A stretch of DNA of 64,000 bases from Paraniabella hibiscisoli. Lineage in GTDB: Bacteria > Bacteroidota > Bacteroidia > Chitinophagales > Chitinophagaceae. The number at the start of each line of letters is the position of its first letter. Within the stretch, counting starts at the first letter, position 1. The stretch covers positions 682,001-746,000 of the forward strand of contig NZ_JAKWBK010000001.1 in NCBI RefSeq assembly GCF_022512515.1. Direction: 5' to 3'. Position numbers and translations under genes: made by a program. Of this stretch, positions 38,647 through 48,704 are shown piece by piece. The notes beneath the pieces are model-generated. The model was not told the origin of the DNA and did not search any database. It saw nothing but the letters and a program-made list of their open reading frames with translations.

Positions 38647-39645
38647 ATGAAAATTACATTCTTCTCTGCCAAACCTTACGATAAAGAAAGCTTCGTTCAT
38701 GCTAACGAGTGTTATGGGTTTGAATATGAGTTTTTCGAAACAGAACTGAATGCAGCTACTGCCGAAGTGATTCAAAACAGTATAGCGATCTGCGCATTTG
38801 TAAATGACCAGCTCAACAGGCAGGTATTGGAAGTACTTGCCACAAAAGGAGTGAAGATCATTGCCCTGAGATGTGCCGGTTTTAATAACCTGGATATAGA
38901 AGCTGCGCATGAGCTGGGTATCAGGGTGTGCCGCGTACCTGCTTACTCACCAGAAGCGGTGGCCGAACATGCGCTTGCCATGATCATGACGTTGAACCGG
39001 AAAACTCATAAGGCTTATAACAGGGTAAGAGAACAAAACTTTTCTTTACAGGGACTACTGGGTTTTAACCTGTATCAAAAAACAGTTGGCGTAGTGGGCA
39101 CGGGCAATATAGGTAAAGCGTTTTGCCGGATGATGTTGGGCATGGGATGTAGGGTGCTGGCTTTTGACCTGGTAGCTGATAAGAGCCTGGAAGCGGAAGG
39201 AGTCGTATTTCTTCCATTGATAACTTTGCTGCAGCAAAGCGATATCATCTCCCTGCATTGTCCTCTCAACGAACAAACTACTCATCTTATCGACCAACAA
39301 ACCATCCCCTTTATGAAAAAAGGTGTGATGATCATCAATACAGGTCGCGGTAAGCTAATAGATACCAAAGACTGTATAGATGCTTTAAAAACCGGCCATA
39401 TCGGCTACCTGGGTATCGATGTATATGAACAGGAGGAAAAGCTGTTCTTTAAAGACCTTTCTTCCCATATTATCCAGGATGATATGATACAACGCCTCAT
39501 GAGCTTTCCCAATGTACTGGTTACCGCCCACCAGGCTTTTTTTACCAAAGAGGCCCTTGAACAAATAGCTATGGTAACGCTTGATAGCATTGAAAAGCTT
39601 GGTAAGGGGGAGCCGCCTGCAACCAACGGGGCTCTTGTTGTATAG
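38647..39645 (+). CDS. D-2-hydroxyacid dehydrogenase (D-lactate dehydrogenase-like)
   Basis: 332 aa from ATG 38647 (MKITFFSAKPYD). Contains the NAD-binding motif VGVVGTGNIGKAFCRM, the substrate-binding ALRCAGFNNLD and the catalytic Arg, Glu and His in NTGRGKLID, GIDVYEQEE and TAHQAF. The overall fit is to the fermentative D-lactate dehydrogenase group (LdhA-like), reducing pyruvate with NADH. Its stop is 3 nt from the stop of the converging barrel protein gene. Confidence 0.9.
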   Translation: MKITFFSAKPYDKESFVHANECYGFEYEFFETELNAATAEVIQNSIAICAFVNDQLNRQVLEVLATKGVKIIALRCAGFNNLDIEAAHELGIRVCRVPAYSPEAVAEHALAMIMTLNRKTHKAYNRVREQNFSLQGLLGFNLYQKTVGVVGTGNIGKAFCRMMLGMGCRVLAFDLVADKSLEAEGVVFLPLITLLQQSDIISLHCPLNEQTTHLIDQQTIPFMKKGVMIINTGRGKLIDTKDCIDALKTGHIGYLGIDVYEQEEKLFFKDLSSHIIQDDMIQRLMSFPNVLVTAHQAFFTKEALEQIAMVTLDSIEKLGKGEPPATNGALVV

Positions 39646-39648
39646 TTT

Positions 39649-42467
39649 TTAAAATAAAGACCATGATCCCCCAACCTTTCCTTTAGCGCCCGATGGCCTT
39701 AGGTTGTAAGTAAACGTAGCCATAAAATACTGGCCTATAATATTGCTATAAATGGTGCGCACCGTATTCTGATTGGGAATGATGTCTGTATTACGGGTTT
39801 GATTTAAAATATCGTTGGCAAATATTCTCAATACGGCTCTTTCATCTTTGAAAAAGTAAAGTTGACACCTGCATTCCACATAAACATGCGACGATACTCC
39901 GGATTGGCAAAAGCATTATTATTAAGATAACGCAATTCACTATCGAAGATCACATGTTTGATATAGCGCATAACAGTTTCGATGCCTATCGTCTGGTCGA
40001 AACTACTTTGTGTTGTAAATAAAGGATTGGTATTTTTTACATTCATATAGGAAAAAGAATAGGCGGGAATAACCTCCAGCTTATCGTCCCAGTTAAAACC
40101 TATGCTGCTCCATATATTGCTGAGCAAGCAAGCGCGCTGCTGCCGGCTTTCCTGGTTATTAAAATAAAATGGATTTTCCCGGTACTCTGTCCAGGTACCC
40201 CAGTTCCATGAAAGCGTAAAACTATTTTTGTATTTAATATCCTGGTTCAGGCCAAAATTGGCAGCCACACGTTTGCTTCCATTAGCATTAATAGGCTTAA
40301 TGGTTTGCAGGCCGCTTGCATCCATAGTAATGCTTTGCACCACATCATTCTCGGCGATCCAGGCTTCGCCCCAGCTCCATACATTCAAATTATTTTTAGG
40401 ATTAAAGGTATTGAGGTTCACAGAGATCCTGTCCATAACAGCAGGTAACAGGTCGGTATTCCCCAGGTTTACCAGGTAAGGATTGGTATTGTTTCTTACA
40501 GGTATCATGTACGTATAATCAGGCAACACAATATCCCTGTTGTAGTTTACTGTAAGCTTACGATAAGTGATTTCCAATTGTGGCAGTATATTATTTAATC
40601 TTTGAACTACCGGGTTGGCCATAAAAGAAAGTTTATTATCAAAATGCTGGTACTGGTATCGTACACCGGGTGTAATAGCCAGGTCTTTTAGCTTCAACTC
40701 TAAGCCTGTACTTAGGAAGTACCGATTACTATTCCTTGAAAAATCGCTGCTGAGTTCGTTGTTCCTTGTATTATAAACCGCACCTTGCTTATCGAGCGTA
40801 GCAATGTCATTCTTCAGGTTTTCATATTCGTAACGGGCGCCGGCACGCAGAAATAGTTTTTTACTTAATGGCTCCCGGTAGTTGAGGCCCGCATAGGCAA
40901 ACCAGGTGGGTACGCGCTCCTGCCTTAACTGGTTAATAAGGCTATCATACTGCCTGGGCTGGCGATAGTTGATTTCGGCGTCAGTATAATTATCTACCGA
41001 CCGGCTGTTCCAGGTAAGGCCCTGGGCCAATGAAATGCGTCGACCGGCTTTCTTTTTGGATAAACGGGTAATAGAAAAATTCTGCCTTAGTATATTATTG
41101 CCTGTTTTACCATTTATACCAACCACTCCTTCATTCAGTAAGCCCAGCAGGTTGTTCTCGCCGCTTTGATTATTAATGCTGTTGGTTCTTTCGGTAGCCA
41201 ATATATAATTGGCCGTAGCATTAATGGTGGTAACAGTATCCGGCTTAAGGTTAATACCTGCGCCAATCGTATGGGTTAAGCCCTTCACCTTCGCATCATA
41301 CAAAGAACGGTTGGTGATGATGGTGTCGCCATTGGATATTCTCGTAGTCGTGTTGCTTTCCACATCTGTTTTAACACCTCCCAGGTAGTATTGAGCAAAA
41401 AAGCTTTTTTATTATTGGGAGAGTGGTTAAGGTTAAACCCGAGGCCGCTACTCGTAGTTACCCCACCCAGGCGGGACATACCTCCGAAGTTGATCCCATT
41501 AATAGAAATCGTTGAGCCGAAATTAGAATTATTGGTATTGTTGTTACCACCACCACTTACATCCCGGTTACGCTGCAGTCCTCCAGTTTGCATCAGGTCG
41601 GCCCAGCCAAATCCGGGGCGGTTAAGATTGTTGGTATATCCTAAAAGGCTTACCTGCAGTGTATCTCTGAATATATTGGCAATAGCGCCCCCTTCATAAC
41701 GGCCTCCATTGATACCCGTTCCGCCACCGCCATAGGCCTTACCAAACATACCTTTCTTTACTCCTTTTTTAAAGGTGAGGTTGATCACTTTTCCTACGTT
41801 ATTAAGGTTGTCATCACCACGTTCCAGCAGTTCATCCTTATCATCTGTAACCTGTATTTTATCGATCACATTGGAGGGAAGATTACGCGAAGCCATTTTA
41901 GGATCGCTGCCAAAGAAATTCTTACCATCCACTAATATCCTATTCACCCGCTTGCCGTTAACCATAATATTCCCCTGTTTATCTACCTGTACACCGGGTA
42001 GCTTTTTAAGCAGGTCTTCCACCATTGCGTTGGGCAGGGTCTTAAATGCATTGGCGTTAAATTCTACCGTATCCCGCCTGATTACCATGGGCGGTCTTTC
42101 TGCAATAACCAAAATCTCCTCTAACTGCGTAGCGGGGGATGTAGCGTAATTGCCCCCAGGTCCATATCCAACGAATCTGCTTTCAGCTGAAATTGCTGGC
42201 GATGCACCGCATAACCACTAAAAGATACAAGAATACGGTAGGGAATATTGGCTGCAAGTCCTGGTAATCTAAAGCTTCCATCCTCAGCGCTCAGCCTGTA
42301 GGTAACCAAAGAAGTATCCTGCGCCTGGAACACCGTAACGGTGGCCATATATAAGGGCTTTTGAGTGCGGCATCCAGCAGTTTACCTCTGACAGAACCCT
42401 GGGCAAAGGATGATGCCGAAATAAAAAGGCAGGCAACTGAAGTTAGCAAATACAAAAAATGTCTCAT
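39649..42467 (-). CDS. TonB-receptor-like outer-membrane beta-barrel protein (four apparent frameshifts)
   Basis: 940 aa after repair. Signal peptide MRHFLYLLTSVACLFISASSFAQ, a carboxypeptidase-regulatory-like domain (GSVRGKLLDAALKSPLYMATV onward), a plug-like region (LPGVQVDKQGNIMVNGKRV-RILVDGKNFFG) and a long C-terminal barrel ending in WSLF. One base each is added at 42355-42357 (GGG), 42134-42138 (G5), 41397-41402 (A6) and 39851-39855 (A5). No SusD partner is adjacent, and the plug region lacks a clear TonB box, so it may be a non-nutrient barrel protein of the outer-membrane beta-barrel family. Confidence 0.82.
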
Positions 42468-42580
42468 TAGTGGTTTGGATACGATAAACATAACTAGTAG
42501 TAATCGTAAAAACTTCAAGAATGTTACAGTTGCAACACAAACTTTCTACAAAAGGCGTAAATTCCCCTACAAAAGGCATT

Positions 42581-42972
42581 ATGCATAAAGACATTGAAAC
42601 ATATAATGCGGCACAAACGGCAGAAGATGCGGCTATTTGTATGGAATTGTCCCGGCAAATTGATAAGGGTTTACCGGAGGCTGAGAGTAAAATATGGCAT
42701 GCGCACCCCGTTTGGTTTTTAGAAGGCAACCCCGTAGTGGGCTACAGTAGACTCAAAACCGGACTTCGTTTGATGTTCTGGAGCGGAGCTGATTTTGAAG
42801 AGCCTTTTTTAACACCTGGTACAGGAAAGTTTAAAGACGCCTCTATCACCTATGAATTAAAAGACCAGATAAAGACTAAAGACCTGAGCCGCTGGCTGAA
42901 AAAGCACGCGATATTCAATGGGACTATAAAAACCTGGTTAAGCGCAAAGGCAAGCTGGAACGACTTAAATAA
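42581..42972 (+). CDS. DUF1801-like protein (one apparent frameshift)
   Basis: 130 aa after repair from ATG 42581 (MHKDIETYNAAQ). Contains PEAESKIWHAHPVWFLEGNPVVGY and LRLMFWSGADFEEPFL, the core of DUF1801/YdhG-like proteins. One base added at an A5 run (42899-42903) changes the tail to WLKKARDIQWDYKNLVKRKG and ends at 42970-42972. The function of the family is unknown. Confidence 0.8.
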
Positions 42973-42975
42973 AAG

Positions 42976-42999
42976 AGCCGGGGTGTGTTTCCCGGCTTT
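42976..42999 (+). terminator. Terminator after the DUF1801-like gene
   Basis: Stem AGCCGGG (42976-42982) pairs with CCCGGCT (42991-42997), followed by a short T run. Its position agrees with the repaired stop at 42972 rather than the unrepaired one at 43003. Confidence 0.6.
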
Positions 43000-43010
43000 C
43001 TGATAATGAT

Positions 43011-44348
43011 CTATTGCAATAGGCTTTTGACAGCTTCATGTACTTTTTCAAAATTAAAATCACTCACTGCTGTATCCATCAAGCTCTTTATTTCTTTGGT
43101 ACAAAGGTTTTGAACAGAACCTTCATGCGGGTTATTGATGGGTGTTTGTTCGGGCACCCGGTAAGTACCATCTTCTACCGATCGTCCTACCTGTATGTAA
43201 GCATCGCGAAAGGTAACACCTTGTAATACCAGCTGATTCACCAGATCTACCGTAAACAGGTATTTATATTTTTCGTCTGTTAGTATATCTTTTTTAATAT
43301 CGATATTAGAAAGCATCAGTCCCGCCATTTCAATACAATCCTTTAAGGTTTTAAATGCAGGGAATAAATGTTCTTTTAATAATTGAAGATCCCGGTGATA
43401 ACCTGATGGAAGATTAGTGGTCATCATGGCTATTTCATTGGGCAACGCTTTAATGCGGTTGCAATGAGAGCGGATGAGCTCGAATACATCAGGGTTCTTT
43501 TTATGTGGCATAATGCTGCTTCCTGTGGTTAACTCAGCGGGGAAGCTTACAAATGCAAAATTCTGGTTCAGGTACAAGGTCATATCCATACTCAACCTTG
43601 ATATGGTGTCGGCGATATTAGCAAGGGCCTGCGCCACAACACGCTCTGCCTTACCCCGTCCCATCTGCGCATATACCACGTTGTAATTAAGGCTGGAAAA
43701 GCCTAAGAGCTCCGTGGTCATTTGGCGGTTGATAGGGAAAGAAGAGCCATATCCTGCGGCTGACCCCAGCGGGTTTTTGTTTACTACTTCAAATGCAGCT
43801 TTCAGGGTTAGCATATCATCTACCAGGCCTTCAGCATAAGCGCCAAACCATAGTCCGAAGGAAGAAGGCATTGCCAATTGCAGATGCGTATAACCCGGGT
43901 ACAAATGGTCTTTGAATGTTTCACTCTGTTTTTGTAACAGCTCAAAAAATGGGAGAATAGTATTCACCATACCTTCAATCTCACTACGTAAAAACAGTTT
44001 AATATCTACCAGAACCTGGTCGTTTCGGCTTCGGGCGCTATGTATTTTCTTACCTGCATCACCCAGCTTTTGGGTAAGCAGTAGTTCTACCTGCGAGTGA
44101 ATATCTTCTACATTATCCTGCAAGGTAAATTCGCCTTTTTCTATTTGCTGATAGATCTCCTTCAACGCTGCCTGAAGATCAGACAGGTCTTTTTTATCTA
44201 ACAATCCAACCGATTCCAGCATGCGTGTATGGGCCAATGAGCCCAGCACATCAAAAGGCGCCAGGTATAAGTCCATTTCCCGATCCTTGCCTACTGTAAA
44301 AGTTTCTACCTCTTTAAGCGCTGCTGTATCTTTTTGCCAGAGTTTCAT
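43011..44348 (-). CDS. argH: Argininosuccinate lyase
   Basis: 445 aa, intact. Starts MKLWQKDTAALKEVETFTVGKDREMD; contains HSARSRNDQV, GYTHLQLAMPSSFG and the fumarase-superfamily signature GSSIMPHKKNPD. It releases arginine and fumarate in the last step of arginine synthesis. It lies apart from the other arg genes, separated by a lipoprotein and a DUF4419 gene. Confidence 0.95.
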   Translation of the reverse strand: MKLWQKDTAALKEVETFTVGKDREMDLYLAPFDVLGSLAHTRMLESVGLLDKKDLSDLQAALKEIYQQIEKGEFTLQDNVEDIHSQVELLLTQKLGDAGKKIHSARSRNDQVLVDIKLFLRSEIEGMVNTILPFFELLQKQSETFKDHLYPGYTHLQLAMPSSFGLWFGAYAEGLVDDMLTLKAAFEVVNKNPLGSAAGYGSSFPINRQMTTELLGFSSLNYNVVYAQMGRGKAERVVAQALANIADTISRLSMDMTLYLNQNFAFVSFPAELTTGSSIMPHKKNPDVFELIRSHCNRIKALPNEIAMMTTNLPSGYHRDLQLLKEHLFPAFKTLKDCIEMAGLMLSNIDIKKDILTDEKYKYLFTVDLVNQLVLQGVTFRDAYIQVGRSVEDGTYRVPEQTPINNPHEGSVQNLCTKEIKSLMDTAVSDFNFEKVHEAVKSLLQ

Positions 44349-44393
44349 GCTGTAATAATTATGATGGCGTCAAAATATGTATGACCCATTGTT

Positions 44394-44429
44394 AAAAAGC
44401 CGTAGAACGTTTAATACGATTTACGGCTT
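44394..44429 (-). terminator. Terminator for the 44479-45240 lipoprotein gene
   Basis: On the minus strand AAGCCGTA (44422-44429) pairs with TACGGCTT (44397-44404), followed by TTT. It lies between the lipoprotein stop and the argH start, separating the two transcripts. Confidence 0.55.
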
Positions 44430-44478
44430 ACAAAGAAACACAATCTGTGCTTATACCAGTATGTTTTGAGGCTAAAAT

Positions 44479-45240
44479 TTAATATTCTTCGTATTCCCAG
44501 GTATCGTTCCAGCTACCGTTTGTATACGAGATGGTTCTTTTAGTAGGATACCCAAAGCTATTGTACTCGTAGCCACTTACTGTGTAAGGATCAGTTCTGT
44601 CAGGATTTTTAAAATAGTAAGTATAGGTAACTACGTTTGCATCATTACCCGGTCTTGTGTAGCTCAAATATCCCGTCGGATACAGATCCGTTGGGTTCTT
44701 TTTATCATCGAAAGCATCTACCGTATAATGATAAGACAGTACGTTAGCCGCTGTATAAATTTCGTTGGCAATGATCCTCCCGGTGCTTCCAAACTTATAC
44801 TTGGTAATTCCCGTTAACACATCCAATTTATTATAACTTCTTACAATAATAAAATCGCCCTCATAAGTAGTTTCGCTACTATTTAGCTTATTGCCGGTGG
44901 TTAATTCAGAGTAAGTTTTTTTGAAAAGCTTTCCATCTTTATACTCAATCACCAGCTTTTGATCGGCAGTAGCAGGCTCTTTGTAGTCAATGGTACCTTC
45001 TAAGAGATTACCATTATTATCATACTTTGTAAACGTAAAAGTATATACAAAGCCCTGCGATTTACTGGTGTATTCCTGGGTTCGCATACGACCATTGGCA
45101 TCGTAGGTATAGGCGTAACTAGCTGTTTGAGTAGTGTTTTTAACCAGTCTTACTTTCTTCTCAGGAGGGGCATCCGACTTATCTTTACTGCAGGATACCA
45201 GGCATAGGGCTGCTAATGCCATTAAAAATATTTTTCTCAT
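44479..45240 (-). CDS. Hypothetical lipoprotein with YD-like repeats
   Basis: 253 aa, intact. Lipobox CLVSCSK gives an acylated Cys near residue 17. The mature part repeats short segments of the type YDANGRMRTQEY, YDNNGNLLEGTI and YNSFGYPTKRTISY, similar to the YD/RHS repeat wall but much shorter. Members are found on the surface of many Bacteroidota; the function is unknown. Confidence 0.75.
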   Translation of the reverse strand: MRKIFLMALAALCLVSCSKDKSDAPPEKKVRLVKNTTQTASYAYTYDANGRMRTQEYTSKSQGFVYTFTFTKYDNNGNLLEGTIDYKEPATADQKLVIEYKDGKLFKKTYSELTTGNKLNSSETTYEGDFIIVRSYNKLDVLTGITKYKFGSTGRIIANEIYTAANVLSYHYTVDAFDDKKNPTDLYPTGYLSYTRPGNDANVVTYTYYFKNPDRTDPYTVSGYEYNSFGYPTKRTISYTNGSWNDTWEYEEY

Positions 45241-45324
45241 ACTGTTTTTAATAAGCAGCGAAAATAATCAACCTGCCAACGGCAGACCATCGCGTAATCT
45301 AGCTAGGCAATGGAAGTGAAAAGG

Positions 45325-46739
45325 TTAGTCCTGCCTGGAATTGATAAATACATTAGTATTAGGGAAAAGAGCGAAAATGCGCCGTTCTTCCTCTTTGGTT
45401 ATTTTCCCATTGAGGAGCAATTGTTCTATCTGTATTTTACCCATGGCTTCCGGTATCCGTATGCTGTCGGTAAAAGTGATGCTTAACCTTTTAAAACGAT
45501 CGATTTGCAGTATTTCAGCCGGCACTTCATTTACCCGTATTTCTATGCCGCCAAATCCATTGTCTTTTTCCCTTTGCAGCCGGTTGACAATTGCAGGATC
45601 AGGAAGCGTATCCTTTCTTTTGATCAGCCAGCCTATTTCGGGAGTCAATGCATAGTTGGTTTTATTCTGGCTTAAACCAATAAATCCCGCCCAAAGTTCA
45701 AGTGGTGTATCTTCTATAACATTGCCCGCATCATCCAGCACCAGGTAGCGCAGATCAACTTTTGCTATTTCATCGGGGAGTTTTGAACTTCCTGATAAAC
45801 TGTCCAAATTGTTACGTTTGCCTTCTTTATTATAAGGAAAAAATTTAACGAACCAGCCATCAATTGTCTGGCTTTTATAAACTCCTTTTACATCATGGTA
45901 TTTAAACATATTGCGCCAGAAATCAGTGTTTACCTTACCAGCTGATGCATTTACAAATTCCTGTAACAAAGGTTCAACTTCTTTCAGCCACCAATCCAGT
46001 TCATATTTTTTAAGTGCATGGGTTTTATCCAGTACCTTTTGCCAATCGGCGGTAGTACCTTCGAGTGTTACTTGTGGTATACCACAGCCAATGCGCATTA
46101 CGATGTACTCGAAATATTGCTTCATGGCATCCATAATGGTAATTTGCGATGCTATGCGTGTAATGGGTGTAGTGGTGGTAAAATCGGCAGTCAGCGCATC
46201 AATCAGGGCTTTGCCGGTATAGCTTTCGATCTTTTTCGTAAAAACGGGAAAAACATCCTGCCAGGGGCTTTCAGGATTATTGAGCCGGATACGGTTGTCT
46301 TGTACTATTAATGACACCCTCCCTTCATGCTTTACAAAATGCTTGCGTAATGCCTCAGCGTTATTATTTACATGTTGTGCAAACCCTTGTGAAATTAATA
46401 ACCATATAATATCGGGCGATAGCACTACCGGCCGGTGTTCTGCATAAGCATGGTACATGCCATCAAAAAAGAATGATACCCAAAATTCACTAACGGGCCG
46501 GGTGCTTTATATCGTGCTACAAGATCGGAAAGAGCATGAGTTTGATTGGCCATTACAGGGATCGATTCTGTTGCAGCCGCTGATTGCAGGAGCCGTTTGT
46601 AGATGTTGGTATCCCGGTTCTCCTCTAAAAGCCTTTGGGGCGGCGTTAATTTTTCAATATCAAAGGTGATGCCTTTTTGCGCGTTTGAGCCCAAAGCCAA
46701 TAGCAGGCAGCAGGCAAGACAAAGATTTCTCATTAGCAT
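45325..46739 (-). CDS. DUF4419 domain-containing protein (one apparent frameshift)
   Basis: 471 aa after repair. Signal peptide MLMRNLCLACCLLLALGSNAQ; family landmarks AYAEHRPVVLSPDIIWLLISQGFAQHVN, IDGWFVKFFPYN, LWAGFIGLSQN and TPEIGWLI. One base added at an A6 run (46465-46470) restores GYHSFFDGMYHAYAEH. DUF4419 proteins occur in bacteria and fungi with no known biochemical role; the signal peptide puts this one outside the cytoplasm. Confidence 0.8.
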
Positions 46740-46768
46740 TTTTTGTAATGATGAAGAAAAGGAAAAGA

Positions 46769-47833
46769 TTACATAATCTTTTCTAAAATTTTGATATAGT
46801 CTTTTATTCCTTTTTCAATCTCTTCGAGGTAAATAAACTCATCAGCTGAATGACTGCGCGCGCTGTCGCCTGGGCCCATTTTTAAAGCGGGAAAAGGCAT
46901 TAAGGCTTTGTCTGAAGTGGTGGGCGACCCATACATGGTTTTATCCATGGATAACCCTGCTTTAATAATCGGATGGTCTGTAGCGATGGATGTAGATTTT
47001 AAACGCGTGGATCGGGGTTTGATCTCACTTTCTACCTGCTGCTCAATTACTGCAATTACTTCATCAAAAGTGTAGAGCTCATTTACTCTTACGTCCACTA
47101 CATATTTACATATAGCAGGCACTACATTATGCGCCTTGTTCTCTGTTTCAATTACCGTAACCGACATTTTATTAGGCCCCAACAATGGAGATACTTTTTC
47201 GAACTGGTAGCTATGAAACCAATTAATATCTTTCAGGGCATTGCTAATGGCGTTTTCACCCTCGTTGCGCGCGGCGTGACCCGCTTTGCCATGGGCAGTT
47301 GCATCCAATACCATGAGGCCTCTTTCGGCAACGGCCATTTGCATGAGGGTAGGTTCGCCTACGATAGCAAAATCGATAAGTGGCAATTCTTTTACTACCG
47401 CTTCAATACCATTATACCCCGAAATCTCTTCCTCGGCGCTGGCAACCAACATCACATTATATGGTAACGACTGCGCTTCATAAAAATGAATAAAAGTGGC
47501 GATCAACGATACCAGGCAACCACCTGCATCATTGCTTCCCAGGCCAAATAACTTTCCATCTTTCTCAATGGGATCGAATGGATCTAAAGTGTAATTCGGG
47601 TTGGGCTTTACGGTATCGTGATGCGAATTAAGTAAAACTGTTGGTTTAGCCGGATCGAAGTATTTATTCTTTGCAATGATATTATTACCCGATTGTTCGG
47701 CAGTAACACCAAACTGTAATAAATGCTGTTTAATATGCCCGGCTGTTTCCTGTTCTTCTTTACTGAAGCTGGAGGTTCGTATTAATTGCTTCAGTAACGT
47801 TACAGCACTACTATATAGAGTTTGTTCATTCAT
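46769..47833 (-). CDS. argE: M20 family deacylase, likely acetyl-ornithine/acyl-citrulline deacetylase
   Basis: 354 aa, intact. Metal-binding motifs LLNSHHDTVKPN, GLGSNDAGGCL and ASAEEEISGYNGI are in place. Because this cluster encodes an N-acyl-ornithine carbamoyltransferase, the likely substrate is N-acetyl- or N-succinyl-citrulline rather than N-acetyl-ornithine; this is inferred from context. Its ATG overlaps the argB stop by one nucleotide (TAATG), so the two should be translationally coupled. Confidence 0.85.
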   Translation of the reverse strand: MNEQTLYSSAVTLLKQLIRTSSFSKEEQETAGHIKQHLLQFGVTAEQSGNNIIAKNKYFDPAKPTVLLNSHHDTVKPNPNYTLDPFDPIEKDGKLFGLGSNDAGGCLVSLIATFIHFYEAQSLPYNVMLVASAEEEISGYNGIEAVVKELPLIDFAIVGEPTLMQMAVAERGLMVLDATAHGKAGHAARNEGENAISNALKDINWFHSYQFEKVSPLLGPNKMSVTVIETENKAHNVVPAICKYVVDVRVNELYTFDEVIAVIEQQVESEIKPRSTRLKSTSIATDHPIIKAGLSMDKTMYGSPTTSDKALMPFPALKMGPGDSARSHSADEFIYLEEIEKGIKDYIKILEKIM

Positions 47834-48642
47834 TAGCGGGTGATTAATGTTCCTTCGGTTGATTCAGTTGTATTTTTTACCAAATCGGCAGCATGGCCAA
47901 TCAATACTTCTTTCACTCCTGCATTGATCGCATCAAACGCGTTATCTATTTTAGGAAGGATGCCTTCAAATAATTTATTCTCGTCTAGTAGTTGCTGATA
48001 CTTTTCTTTGTTGATATTCCTTATTACAGATTCATCATTGTTTACATCTTCTAAAACGCCCTTCTTCTCAAAGCAATAGATTAACCGCACATCATATAGT
48101 GATGACAAACCTACAGCCAAAGTAGCAGCAATGGTATCGGCATTGGTATTTAAAATATGTCCCTGCCCATCGTGCGTAAGAGGCGCAAACACTGGTGTAA
48201 AGCCTCCATCGATAAGCGTTTTCAAACTTTGACTTTCAAACTTTGAAGGTTCAACATCTCCTACCCAACCAAAGTCAACATTGGCTCCATCAATCACCTT
48301 TAATGGTCTTTTGGTTGCCGGTATAATATTAGCGTCCGCGCCGGTAAGGCCAATGGCGTTGGTTTGCAAGGCTTGTAACTGCGCTACTATTTTTTTATTG
48401 ACCAATCCTCCATATACCATCGTAACAATATCAATCGTATCATCATCTGTAATACGCCGCCCATTGATATATTTGGATTGTACACCTAGCTGATCTCCTA
48501 TTTTAGTAGCGATCTTACCACCTCCGTGGATCAGTATTTTATGCCCCTTTACCTGTGCGAAATCCTTCAAAAAGTTTTTCAACGCTTCAGGATTATCAAT
48601 AACGTTTCCACCTATTTTTATTACAAAGAGTGTTTCTGACAT
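47833..48642 (-). CDS. argB: Acetylglutamate kinase (or N-acylglutamate kinase)
   Basis: 269 aa, intact. The amino-acid-kinase motifs VIKIGGNVIDN and LIHGGGKIATKIG lie at the N-terminus, and HILNTNADTIAATLAVGL binds substrate. It phosphorylates N-acylglutamate in arginine synthesis. In the succinylated variant of the pathway the acyl group is succinyl; the sequence does not settle which is used here. The nuclease gene upstream lies between argF' and this gene. Confidence 0.9.
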   Translation of the reverse strand: MSETLFVIKIGGNVIDNPEALKNFLKDFAQVKGHKILIHGGGKIATKIGDQLGVQSKYINGRRITDDDTIDIVTMVYGGLVNKKIVAQLQALQTNAIGLTGADANIIPATKRPLKVIDGANVDFGWVGDVEPSKFESQSLKTLIDGGFTPVFAPLTHDGQGHILNTNADTIAATLAVGLSSLYDVRLIYCFEKKGVLEDVNNDESVIRNINKEKYQQLLDENKLFEGILPKIDNAFDAINAGVKEVLIGHAADLVKNTTESTEGTLITR

Positions 48643-48667
48643 TGTACTTCTATATAAAGTTTATTTA

Positions 48668-48704
48668 TTTTGAATTCTTGGGACAGTGTCCCAAGAATTC
48701 AAAA
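48668..48704. repeat. Palindromic element, intergenic copy between the YhcG-type gene and argB
   Basis: A perfect palindrome with 18-bp arms and one central base: TTTTGAATTCTTGGGACA, G, then its reverse complement. It abuts the stop codon of the YhcG-type nuclease gene (48705-48707) and shares the core TTCTTGGGACA with two copies inside that gene (49467, 49506). It could act as a transcription terminator for the nuclease gene or a regulatory hairpin for argB. Confidence 0.85.

Noticed and set aside
43038..43226. Small ORFs opposite argH and other housekeeping genes
   Set aside because: Typical shadow ORFs without start signals.
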